From Heliocidaris tuberculata (taxonomy: Eukaryota; Echinodermata; Echinoidea; Camarodonta; Echinometridae): a DNA stretch of 64,000 nt. The notes beneath the pieces are model-generated. The model had not been told where the DNA came from. It searched no databases and saw only the letters and a program-made list of their open reading frames with translations. The DNA lies in contig CM046838.1 in NCBI GenBank assembly GCA_025618425.1, forward strand, positions 7,711,655 through 7,775,654, in the 5' to 3' direction. The position numbers were made by a program, and so were the translations under genes. Below are positions 55,664 through 64,000 of the stretch, in pieces (positions within the stretch are counted from its first letter, which is position 1; every line of letters begins with the position of its first letter).

Positions 55664-58456
55664 ATGGCCGAATTTGATGTTGAGGCGTTCCTTAGCGAGG
55701 AATTGTCAATCGGCAGGTTGAAAAGCCTGGTCAAGGCTAATATGAAGAGTGTGGCTAATAAGCTAGGTGTTGATTTAAGCGGTTGCACACGAAAGAGAGA
55801 CATATTGAATGCAATTGCAGAACAAAAAGGGTTAAGTAACCCAGACCCTGTAGAATCGGCTGCATGCTCATCTGAGCTTACTGATGATGCTAATGATAGC
55901 AGTGACAAACAAAATGAGTCAAATTCTGATGAATTGAAAGCAGAGTTTGCTAAGGTTGAGTTGGAAGAGAGAAGGGATAGACTAAAAGCTGCTGAACATG
56001 AGAGAGAGATGGAAAGAAAGAAGCTCGAATTTGAGATGATGAGGTATGAGGAAATGAATGCTCAGGCTAGAATATCTATGCAGAAAGATCGTGGCAAATC
56101 CGAAGGAAATGAATTTGCAGCCAGGTTGAAACTTGTTCCCAAGTTTGATGAGAATGATTTAGATTCTTTCTTCCTTATGTTTGAGAGGATTGCTTCAAAG
56201 ATGAAGTGGCCGGAAGATGAGTGGGCATTTTTGATTCAGCAAGTTATCACAGGTAAAGCTCAGTCTGTGGTTTCGGCATTGAGTGATGAACAGTCTTTTG
56301 ATTATCAGACAGTGAAGGATGCTATCCTCCAGTCATATGAATTGATCCCCGAGGCGTATCGTCAGAGATTTCGCAATTTGAGAAGAAATCAAGGGGAAAC
56401 TCATATTGAGTTTGTTCGTAGGAAAGAGGTTGCTTTGGATCGTTGGATTCGTTCCTTGAAGGTTGAGCAAAGTTTTGAAGCCTTGAGAGAGGTCATGCTC
56501 ATAGAGGAGTGTAAAAGATGTATGTCACAGGGAGTTAGGACATATGTTAATGATCATGATGTTTTGGATGTAAAGGCTGCTGCCATGTTGGCAGATGGGT
56601 ACGAATTGACCCATAGAGGGAGTAGGTCACCTCAAAACAAGTGTAGGAATCCTACAAGTCAGAAAAATAATTCCAGTTGGAAACAAAATCAAACACCACA
56701 TGATGCTGACAAATCTAAGTCATCAAAGCCAAGTAGCAAAACAAATCCCAGTGGTGGTGGTGGTGGTGAATCTGAAGGAAAGAAGATTTGCTTTTATTGC
56801 AAGAAAGAGGGCCATTTAAAGACACAATGCGAAAAATTGAAAGCAAAAGAGAAAACACAAACACAAAAATTAACACAGCCAACTGGACTTGCGTGCACTG
56901 CGCCGGCTTCAATGCGTAATCCCATAGTGCATAGTGGTGTGGAGAAGAAACCGCATGGTAGCATGACAGTTGTTGATCAAGATGAGATTGATGAACGATA
57001 TAAGGACTTTGTTTCTTGTGGTACTGTCAAATTCAGTGATGATGACAAGGAGTTGCCTGTTGTGATTCTGAGGGATACTGGTGCAACGCAAACATTGCTG
57101 GTTGCAAATGAGGCATCCTTGGACAAGAAGAATTTCACTGGTCGAAGCATTCTCATTAAGGATGTAAATGGAGGTTATAAGCCTGTTCCATTGTACAATA
57201 TTGAGTTGAGCTGTCAGTTAGTTTCTGGTTCAGCAATTGTTGGAGTAGTAGCTGAGTTGCCGATGCAAGGAATATCGCTCTTGCTTGGGAATGATTTGGC
57301 AGGAGGTAAGGTATTGCCTTCCCCCATTGTGAGTGTTTGTCCAGTTGTGAATTCAGAAACTGAGAAATTGGAAGAAGAAATTCCGGGAATTTTCCCTTCA
57401 TGTGCAGTAACAAGAGCACAGGCAATGAAAGAAAAAGTGAAAGAGAGTGAGAATGTAGTTGACGATGAAGTTAGTTTGGAAGATACTTTCTTCAAAGAGT
57501 TGAATGAGAGTCTTGATGTTTCAGTTCAGGGTGAGACAGTATTCAGTCAGCCTGCCTTGATTAAGGCTCAAGGAGACGCTGATGATTTGAGCAGGTTGCA
57601 TGATATTGCAGTGACGGCTGAAGAAGCACAAAACATGTCACAGTGTTTCTACACAAAGTCTGGTGTATTGATGCGTAAATGGACCCCTTCTGGGCGACCC
57701 CCAGATGAAGATTGGACAGCAGTCCATCAAGTTGTAGTTCCTCCAGGATATAGAAAGGAAATCCTACGGTTGGCACATGACATTCCTATGGCAGGTCATT
57801 TGGGTGTGAGAAAGACTGTAGTCAGGATTTTGGCTCATTTCTATTGGCCAAGGCTCAGACAAGATGTGGCTGAGTATTGTAAGTCCTGTCATACCTGTCA
57901 AGTAGTGGGGAAGCCGCAGCATCGCATCAAACCAGCACCCCTTATTCCCATTCCAGTGAGTCAAGAACCATTCAGTCGTGTGCTGATAGACTGTGTAGGC
58001 CCTTTGCCTAAGACCAAGACCGGTTTTCAGTACTTACTAACTATCATGGACCCAACGACTCGTTTTCCTGAGGCGGTTCCACTGAGGAACATAAAGGCAA
58101 GGACAGTGATTGATGCCCTTTTGATCTTTTTCACAAGGTACGGTCTCCCAAAAGAGATTCAGTCAGATCAGGGTTCAAATTTTACGTCCACTGTGTTCCA
58201 GGAAGTGATGTATCAACTTGGAATCAAGCAGATCAACTCATCTGCGTATCATCCCCAGTCCCAGGGGGCCCTTGAAAGATATCATCAGACATTGAAGACA
58301 ATGATCAAGTCTTATTGTCAAGAGAATCCAGTTACGATCATCTTTGGGACAAGGGCATCCCTTTTCTCTTGTTTGCATCTAGAGATACCCCAAATGAATC
58401 CACAGGATTCACCCCGTTCGAACTTGTCTTTGGTCATGAACCGAGAGGCCCCTTGA
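55664..58456 (+). CDS. Gag-protease-integrase polyprotein (Gmr1-type), frameshifted near its end
   Basis: 930 codons from an ATG shortly after ACTAGGGCACAGTAATC. Order: N-terminal region; charged coiled coil (about 89-137); capsid region, its C-terminal half (about 215-318) resembling the SCAN domain; zinc knuckle C376-C379-H384-C389; protease with R-DTGA (D471); integrase zinc finger (H705, H712, C742, C745) and D776, D835, E871 (D,D-35-E). Gag packages the RNA, protease cleaves the polyprotein and integrase inserts the cDNA. Around 58325-58340 the frame shifts; the last ~40 residues are out of frame and the rest of integrase continues in the -1 frame (58315-60408). Gag and pol share one frame up to that point. 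The SCAN relation follows published work deriving SCAN from Gmr1-like Gag. Confidence 0.9.
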   Translation: MAEFDVEAFLSEELSIGRLKSLVKANMKSVANKLGVDLSGCTRKRDILNAIAEQKGLSNPDPVESAACSSELTDDANDSSDKQNESNSDELKAEFAKVELEERRDRLKAAEHEREMERKKLEFEMMRYEEMNAQARISMQKDRGKSEGNEFAARLKLVPKFDENDLDSFFLMFERIASKMKWPEDEWAFLIQQVITGKAQSVVSALSDEQSFDYQTVKDAILQSYELIPEAYRQRFRNLRRNQGETHIEFVRRKEVALDRWIRSLKVEQSFEALREVMLIEECKRCMSQGVRTYVNDHDVLDVKAAAMLADGYELTHRGSRSPQNKCRNPTSQKNNSSWKQNQTPHDADKSKSSKPSSKTNPSGGGGGESEGKKICFYCKKEGHLKTQCEKLKAKEKTQTQKLTQPTGLACTAPASMRNPIVHSGVEKKPHGSMTVVDQDEIDERYKDFVSCGTVKFSDDDKELPVVILRDTGATQTLLVANEASLDKKNFTGRSILIKDVNGGYKPVPLYNIELSCQLVSGSAIVGVVAELPMQGISLLLGNDLAGGKVLPSPIVSVCPVVNSETEKLEEEIPGIFPSCAVTRAQAMKEKVKESENVVDDEVSLEDTFFKELNESLDVSVQGETVFSQPALIKAQGDADDLSRLHDIAVTAEEAQNMSQCFYTKSGVLMRKWTPSGRPPDEDWTAVHQVVVPPGYRKEILRLAHDIPMAGHLGVRKTVVRILAHFYWPRLRQDVAEYCKSCHTCQVVGKPQHRIKPAPLIPIPVSQEPFSRVLIDCVGPLPKTKTGFQYLLTIMDPTTRFPEAVPLRNIKARTVIDALLIFFTRYGLPKEIQSDQGSNFTSTVFQEVMYQLGIKQINSSAYHPQSQGALERYHQTLKTMIKSYCQENPVTIIFGTRASLFSCLHLEIPQMNPQDSPRSNLSLVMNREAP

Positions 58457-60408
58457 AGGTAGTCAAAGAACAGCTCTTGTCTGAAATGGAAGAGGAAGGT
58501 GATAATGTGTTGGACTATGTCTCTAAATTTAGAGAAAGACTGTCCAGGGCATGCGAACTGGCATGTGAGCATTTGAAATCATCCCAGGGTGTGATGAAAG
58601 CTCGTTCTGATCTGAAGGCAGAGTCTCGCTCATTTGAGCAGGGTGACAAGGTTCTCGTGTTACTTCCGATTCCAGGAGACCCACTGAAGGCACGATTTAG
58701 TGGTCCTTACTTGATTGAGAAGAGTCTTGGGAAGGAGACTTATGTTGTGAGTACTCCTGATAGGAGAAAGACAAAGAGAGTTTGTCATGTCAATATGCTG
58801 AAAAGGTATTATCAGCGTGATGATGAGATGTCATTCAGTGATGTGCACACTGATGCAAAAGGTGCAGATTCAGGTGCTAGGAGCATTAATGACTCCTCAG
58901 GTGTTGCTGCTGTGCATGTACATGATGATGTACTTGGTGATGCAGAAAGTCCACCTGAAATAGACTTCAAATCAGGGATGATTCCCAGGCTAGATAATTC
59001 AAAGGTAATGTCTAATCCCGAGATATTGCTTAGTCATTTGCCAGAGTCAGAGAGGCAGGATGTAATAGAAATCTTGCAAGAATTTCCACAGGTGTGTAGT
59101 GACAAATTAGGTTGTGCAACAAACACTGTACACAAGGTTGATGTAGGTGAAAGTGAACCCATAAAACAACACCCATACAGACTACATCCTGACAAGAAAA
59201 CTGTAGTGAACAAAGAAGTAGAATACATGCTTGAACATGGTATCATAGAACAAAGCAATAGTAGTTGGAGTTCACCTATAGTTCTGGTTCCAAAACCAGA
59301 TGGTTCCCAAAGATTCTGTATTGATTTCCGCAAGGTTAATGCTGTTACGAAGACAGATTCTTTTCCTCTTCCCCGTATAGAGGATTGTATAGACCAGGTT
59401 GGAAACGCTGCCTATGTGAGCAAGATAGATCTAATGAAGGGTTATTGGCAGGTGCCATTATCTGAGGAAACCAAGGAAATCTCAGCATTTGTGACGCCAC
59501 AAGGTCTCTTCCAGTGTCGGGTCATGCCATTCGGCATGAAGAATGCCCCTGCGACTTTTCAGAGGATGATGAATAGTGTGATTTCAGGGCATGGAAATTG
59601 TGTAGTGTATCTTGACGATGTCTTGGTATATAGCAATAGTTGGAAGGAGCATTTGGCTCATCTCAGAGATTTGTTTAGAAGGCTTTCCAAGTCAGGACTG
59701 GTTGTGAACTTGGCAAAATGCGAATTTGCCAAAGCATCTGTGACCTATTTAGGTCATGAAATAGGTCAAGGTCGTGTTGCCCCACGAAGCGCCAAAGTCC
59801 AGGCTATCGTGGATTTTCCCTGCCCCTCCTCCAAGAGAGAACTCCTCCGATTTCTTGGAATGTGTGGTTTTTACCGCAAGTTCGTCCCGAACTTCAGTGA
59901 AGTGGTTGCCCCGCTGACTGACCTTCTCAAGAAGGGGGTCAAATTCGACTGGTCAGGAGCTTGTGAGACAGCTTTCCAGAAATTGAAGGCTGTGCTGATG
60001 TCGGATCCTGTGCTGGAAGCACCAAACTTTGAAAAACCTTTCCAGCTCGCTGTGGATGCCAGTGATACAGGAGTTGGAGCTGTACTCTTACAAAAGGACA
60101 AATCTGGACTCCTGAAACCCATCAGCTACTTCTCAAAGAAACTGAACATTCATCAGCGAAGGTATTCTACCATAGAGAAAGAGTGTTTAGGTCTGGTGTT
60201 AGCAGTTCAACACTTTGAGGTGTATCTGAGCAACTCGTCTGAAGTAACTGTATATACAGACCACAATCCATTGACTTTCCTTGAGCGATTCCGGACCAGA
60301 AACCAGAGACTTTTTCGATGGAGTTTGATTCTACAGCCATATGGACTGAAAGTGACTCATATCAAAGGAAAGGATAATATAATTGCTGATACACTTTCCA
60401 GAGCATAG
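58315..60408 (+). CDS. Integrase C-terminus, reverse transcriptase and RNase H (Gmr1-type)
   Basis: 697 codons; the genuine part begins near 58330, directly continuing integrase after the frameshift. It starts with the integrase core end (TPFELVFGHEPRGP), then a GPY/F-like module (KARFSGPYLIEK, HVNMLKRYY). A variable linker follows, then RT with FCIDFRKVNAVT, VSKIDLMKGYWQVP, FGMKNAPATFQR and the catalytic YLDDVLVYS (D434, D435). RNase H has AVDASDTGVGAVL (D581), the IEKECLGLV and YTDHNPLTFL motifs, and ends IADTLSRA. All catalytic residues I can check are present. RT after integrase is the Gmr1 order. No chromodomain or envelope-like frame follows. Confidence 0.93.
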   Translation: MSRESSYDHLWDKGIPFLLFASRDTPNESTGFTPFELVFGHEPRGPLKVVKEQLLSEMEEEGDNVLDYVSKFRERLSRACELACEHLKSSQGVMKARSDLKAESRSFEQGDKVLVLLPIPGDPLKARFSGPYLIEKSLGKETYVVSTPDRRKTKRVCHVNMLKRYYQRDDEMSFSDVHTDAKGADSGARSINDSSGVAAVHVHDDVLGDAESPPEIDFKSGMIPRLDNSKVMSNPEILLSHLPESERQDVIEILQEFPQVCSDKLGCATNTVHKVDVGESEPIKQHPYRLHPDKKTVVNKEVEYMLEHGIIEQSNSSWSSPIVLVPKPDGSQRFCIDFRKVNAVTKTDSFPLPRIEDCIDQVGNAAYVSKIDLMKGYWQVPLSEETKEISAFVTPQGLFQCRVMPFGMKNAPATFQRMMNSVISGHGNCVVYLDDVLVYSNSWKEHLAHLRDLFRRLSKSGLVVNLAKCEFAKASVTYLGHEIGQGRVAPRSAKVQAIVDFPCPSSKRELLRFLGMCGFYRKFVPNFSEVVAPLTDLLKKGVKFDWSGACETAFQKLKAVLMSDPVLEAPNFEKPFQLAVDASDTGVGAVLLQKDKSGLLKPISYFSKKLNIHQRRYSTIEKECLGLVLAVQHFEVYLSNSSEVTVYTDHNPLTFLERFRTRNQRLFRWSLILQPYGLKVTHIKGKDNIIADTLSRA

Positions 60409-62138
60409 GAATATGAATGGACCTGTGAAAACTGAAAACGTGATGAACATTGAGAAATATGACAAACATTTGTGAACACTTAACATGTGAATTACAAATT
60501 TGCATGAAGATACTGGACATTCGTTTCATGAGTGGACTACCATGGACACATGAACATAGTGAAATGGACACTGGATAACTGAACATTTCAGTATTGGACA
60601 TTTCGCGCAATTTATAAATGTATCTTTCATTCTTGTGATTTACATGTATTGTATACCCCAAAATTCCATATTCATGTGATAATGATTTGTAAGACTATGC
60701 ATGAAGTCAAGCATAATTTGTTTATACCTATATATACAAAACATTGCAGCATGTAATAATGTGGAAATTTAAGACAGTGCTTTTTGTAAAAGTCAAAAAG
60801 AAATTATGTCAGAATTATCATAACATGAAAATACCAGGAGATTATTCATGTAGTTCGTTGGATACACAAGATTTTATACTGGAATTGTAATATAAATAGA
60901 AAATCGTTTGTTTTATTTCATATCGTCATACTGATACAAAAATATCAGTTAACATCGAGTTGAAACCAGATGGAAAAGGTGTTAACAAAAGAAAATTATT
61001 ATATGTTACTTATTACTATGTTTGTTAATTTTGTTACATAGCTGACTGTGTTCATTCAGAGTTGAATGCTAGGAGAAAAATATTGCATGGGAAAGACTGA
61101 CTCATGACATGTGATATTCAAAGTATTATTCTGTTTAGTTTATGTGAAAGGTAAAGCTACAGACAGTAAAAGATTTTGTGTATACAAATTCATGTTTCAC
61201 CAGTTGACCTGTTAAAAGTTTTGTTTGTGCAAAGAAGTTAATTTTTGTTTCATATTATTTCTACATGGTATAAATGTACATACATAGTTCAGTGAAAGAA
61301 TTATACTTTAAGCATTATGCATGATGTATAATTATACTGTTACCTATATTTGATGCATTGCCAATACATGCATCTTTCTGTACCTTTAACCTCGTTATAC
61401 AGTTTTAATATGTGCAAGATTCAATGCAGTACTTTGACACTGTTTTTTAACTAAAAATGTGCTGTAAATATCACATTTTGTACGACTATATGTACTCAGT
61501 ATATTAGAGAACCAACAGAGACGTTTTCTACTTAATTTCATATTTGAAACTTTTTAAAAACCACCTGTAAATGCTTATTTCATGTGCAATTGTGACACAT
61601 TGACTTATTTTTAGCTTACGATAGACATAATAATGAGCTCTGCACATTCCTGAGGTCGTTGCATAGCAACGCGACCTTGGCGCGTGCCGTTTTCGTTCGT
61701 TCTATACATATTCAGTGCTTAATTTTGCATACACGTGCCTTCGCACACACTGCGCATGAGTTGTAGACATCACTGTACTTATGAATATTTATATATCCTT
61801 ATATGGTCACGATAGCGTTCAGTCGTTCGTACGTCTAGTGTAATCGATTCATTGTCGTTTTCTTTTTGTTTTTCAGTAGTTTTGTAGATGTTACGATCGA
61901 TGAAGTTATAATCTTTAGATATTGCAGTGACTGGAAACTAAGTATAATCTCGAAGCATTCATGGATTGTACATGTGTTCTTATATCTTTTGAAACTTTGC
62001 AATTTAGCTGTTGCATTTCTTTTAAACTTTAAAGAATCGTTTGTAATCTGAAGGTTCCTTGAAGGAGGCATTGAAAACATATTCATTTCTTGTTTGTTAG
62101 AAAGTATTGACACTCTTAGATAGGCAAAACTTTCTCCT
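60409..62138. other. Long 3' non-coding region of the Gmr1-type element
   Basis: 1.7 kb of AT-rich sequence between RNase H and the purine tract, without a supported frame. It is long for a gypsy element and may hold a lost gene or an unrelated old insertion; none was recognised. Confidence 0.5.
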
Positions 62139-62150
62139 GTGGGGGAGATT
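62139..62150 (+). promoter_or_regulatory. Polypurine tract
   Basis: GTGGGGGAGATT stands immediately before the 3' LTR and would prime plus-strand DNA synthesis. Confidence 0.8.
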
Positions 62151-62344
62151 TGTCATGAATATGCAAATGTGACACGTGATTTTGTTGTTTTGTTCGTTGT
62201 TGAAAATGGCGTCTTACGGCTAGAAATAAACTCTGTTCCTCTTATATCAAAAATCGACTTAAATCTGTTCATCATGGTCATCATCTGATTACTTGCTGAG
62301 CTATGAGTAGTGTTGGGGCTGATGGAGGACTGTCGGCCCGCAAT
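62151..62344 (+). repeat. 3' LTR (194 bp), intact
   Basis: Starts TGTCATGAATATGC, ends GGCCCGCAAT and is followed by the target duplication AGAGC. It gives the reference for locating the break in the 5' LTR. The internal ATATGCAAAT resembles an octamer-type promoter element; no TATA box was assigned. Confidence 0.93.
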
Positions 62345-62540
62345 AGAGCGAACAAAGCAACGAGAATTTCATTTTTTTTCTTCAAATTTTAAAACCTTCG
62401 AAAACGCTATTCATAAACTATATAGCTCTCTATTTCCCTCTCTTTCTTTCTCTCTCTCCTCCTTTTCCTTACTTTCCACCTCTCCGCTCTCTCTTTCTTT
62501 TTCACACACACCCACACACACACACACACACACACACAAT
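62345..62540. repeat. CT-rich stretch and (CA)n microsatellite
   Basis: TCTCTCTTTC-like run (62425-62495) then about eighteen CA units (62503-62539). Frames over it are not genes. Confidence 0.85.
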
Positions 62541-62559
62541 TATACACAAAACCCTTCTC

Positions 62560-63331
62560 TTTCTTTATGATTGCTCTTGCTCCTATGTCCCTACCACTAT
62601 GTATGTCTGTTTCATAGTTTACACTCTTTGAAATGATAACTCTTAAGAAATATATTATATTCAATGTTGAATTTGTTGTAAATAACTTTTATATGTAATC
62701 TGATATCCAGATACCTTTTTATTATTCTATTTACTGTTCTCGTTTCCTCTTTGTACGCGTTAATATTGTTTATACAACACTCATTACTTACCTCTCTCGC
62801 ACATAGACCACGTTCAATGCTGCCTTTAGTTTTTTCCTTTAAATTTCCCCTATTAAGAAGTTACATTGCATTATATCATACTATTTGTTATCTAGTTATG
62901 ATCGTTCGTTTTTTTCTGATTTGTATTCTTCTTCTTCTTTTCTTTTTTTTTTTTAAATTCATGTGCTCTTATCAATATCTTGTTTCATACTATGTACTTA
63001 TCCTTATGCTTCTGTTCATCTTCCATCTTTTTCCTTTCTTTCTCACTGGCTCATTCGACTTCCATGTAGCTTTGTATGATTTCAGTTGAATATTTTGTTG
63101 TTCATGTTTGTTCTCCGTTCTCACTTCTATGCCTTTACTCTTTTCACCATCTCTTTTAACAAACTTCATTTCAGTATTAATTTATGCATTTCAAGCGTTT
63201 ATACCAATGTTCTACTATGTGTCGCCTTTTATGTTATTGAAATCATGATTGTAAACCTTTGTGGTTCGGCTTTGCCGCAAAGAAAGTATTTCCAATAAAC
63301 CATTTTGAATTGAATTGAATTGAATTGAATA
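62560..63331 (+). mobile_element. 3' part of a non-LTR retrotransposon with (TTGAA)n tail
   Basis: A T-rich segment ends with TTTGTGGTTCGGCTTTGCCGC and AGAAAGTATTTCCAATAAACC, then about five GAATT repeats (63308-63331). AATAAA followed by a pentanucleotide repeat is typical of CR1/L2-like 3' ends. The coding part is not recognisable here. Confidence 0.5.
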
Positions 63332-63565
63332 TCCTATACTGGGTGTGAAATTACGAGAACCTTGAGCAACATATGCGAGGAAGCAAAGCAACCGAGCTGT
63401 AGAATTTTTTTTTTTTTTGGGGGGGGGGGCATTTTAAACCTTCCAAAAATGGATTTCTACTGCACTAACCTTGTGAATTGGGGGAAGCATAATCTTTAGT
63501 GATCATAATTTGTCTTTATTTTCTCCTCTTTTTCTTTTTCTGGTTTGCGTTTTTTGCGCCCCTTC
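63332..63565. other. Unassigned sequence with T and G runs
   Basis: Poly(T) then poly(G) near 63405-63429. No gene recognised. Confidence 0.45.
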
Positions 63566-63630
63566 AAGAGCCGCCTGGGGGAAAAGCCGCCTGGGGGAAA
63601 AGCCGCCTGTCCCCCGTAGATACGCCACTG
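63566..63630. repeat. Three-copy 17-bp minisatellite next to a hAT-like terminus
   Basis: GCCGCCTGGGGGAAAA occurs three times, the last diverging into GCCGCCTGTCCCCC. It is followed by GTAGATACGCCACTG, which in reverse reads CAGTGGCGTATCTAC, a typical hAT-type end. The partner end was not identified. Confidence 0.5.
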
Positions 63631-64000
63631 GGGTAAAGTCATACCGTGGAAACATATGGTGAATTAACAATTGTATAGCTATTATGGAACTCTGACTCAT
63701 GCTTTATGTTTGTAACTTTGAATTTAAACAAACTATTACATTTCTTATTAAATGACAATTCAAAATAAAATGCCAGAAATATGATAACGTTTTACATGTA
63801 AATAAATAGTACGCGGGTTGAGGAGAAGGAAAAGTGTTTGTGTGTTGGTTATGAGATAGAGAAACGTGATGTGCACTAGACTTATGCGGGGTTTTTTTCC
63901 TGTTGTTGTTTTGTTGTTGTTGTTTTTTTTAATTTTCATTTCGCTGAATGCAATGTGTGATATTGAGGATGTTTCCATGTTATACGGTAAGAAGACTTAA
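63631..64000. other. Unassigned AT-rich sequence
   Basis: No gene recognised; a TTG/GTT-rich stretch near 63902-63928. Confidence 0.45.

Larger units (their letters stand above)
33599..62349 (+). mobile_element. Ty3/Gypsy LTR retrotransposon of the Gmr1 type, with nested insertions
   Basis: The element runs from the 5' LTR (33604) to the 3' LTR end (62344), flanked by the 5-bp target duplication AGAGC (33599-33603 and 62345-62349). Its own length without the 21.5-kb insertion is about 7.25 kb. Order of parts: LTR, tRNA-Pro-like primer site, gag, protease, integrase, RT, RNase H, about 1.7 kb non-coding, purine tract, LTR. Integrase before RT is the hallmark of the Gmr1 lineage of Ty3/Gypsy and is opposite to other gypsy elements. 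The LTR halves differ at about five positions plus one base indel in 194, so the insertion is fairly recent. A frameshift in integrase and the broken 5' LTR make this copy inactive. Confidence 0.9.

Noticed and set aside
58340..58456. The last ~40 codons of the 930-codon frame as part of the Gag-integrase protein
   Set aside because: They are read out of frame after the integrase shift; the homologous continuation is in the other frame.
55648..60122. Minus-strand frames over the LTR-element coding region
   Set aside because: Shadows of the strongly supported plus-strand Gag and pol frames.

Overview
The window looks like intron-rich, repeat-saturated DNA from a marine invertebrate deuterostome, most likely an echinoderm such as a sea urchin. 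This is an inference from the AT-rich background, the many tRNA-type SINEs, hAT-type and foldback-type elements, a Gmr1-type LTR retrotransposon, and Ig/FN3 exons resembling a Tie-like receptor. No intact host gene lies in the window. Host coding sequence is limited to a few minus-strand exons (1368-1682, 30714-30913, 31868-32153 and possibly about 32947-33159).

The left half (1-33600) is a mosaic. It holds two tRNA-derived SINEs, an internally deleted non-LTR retrotransposon with a second 3' fragment, several tandem repeat fields (7.1-8.3 kb; 16.4-18.7 kb), and three pairs of inverted repeat arms (9.4/14.6 kb, 20.0/23.1 kb, 23.1/27.2 kb). It also has a set of hAT-type short elements recognised by CAGTGGCGG or CAGGGGCGG ends and 8-bp target duplications.

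The right half (33604-62344) is one stack of nested insertions. Level 1 is a Ty3/Gypsy element of the Gmr1 type. Its 194-bp LTRs are bounded by the target duplication AGAGC, and its pol order is protease-integrase-RT-RNase H. Level 2 splits its 5' LTR (after 33672, resuming at 55161). It is a 21.5-kb foldback-like element whose arms are head-to-tail ~215-bp units (34014-50077 interrupted, and inverted 51520-55015), flanking a single gene for a ULP1/SENP-type cysteine protease. Level 3 is a 13,048-bp element (35989-49036) with 20+ bp terminal inverted repeats and a TA duplication, inserted inside one 215-bp unit. It carries exons of a SAM-domain, SAMD3-like gene. Level 4, inside that, is a 5.3-kb TTAA-flanked piggyBac-like element without visible transposase (41509-46772). 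Level 5, inside that, is a 221-bp hAT-type MITE (42602-42822).

The most striking single observation is in the ULP1 gene. Histidine, aspartate and glutamine of the catalytic set are in place, but the codon where the nucleophilic cysteine belongs is UGA. The reading frame continues conserved-looking for 45 more codons to a TAA that overlaps an AATAAA signal. This is either a one-base nonsense change or, less likely, a selenocysteine substitution. No convincing SECIS was seen by eye.
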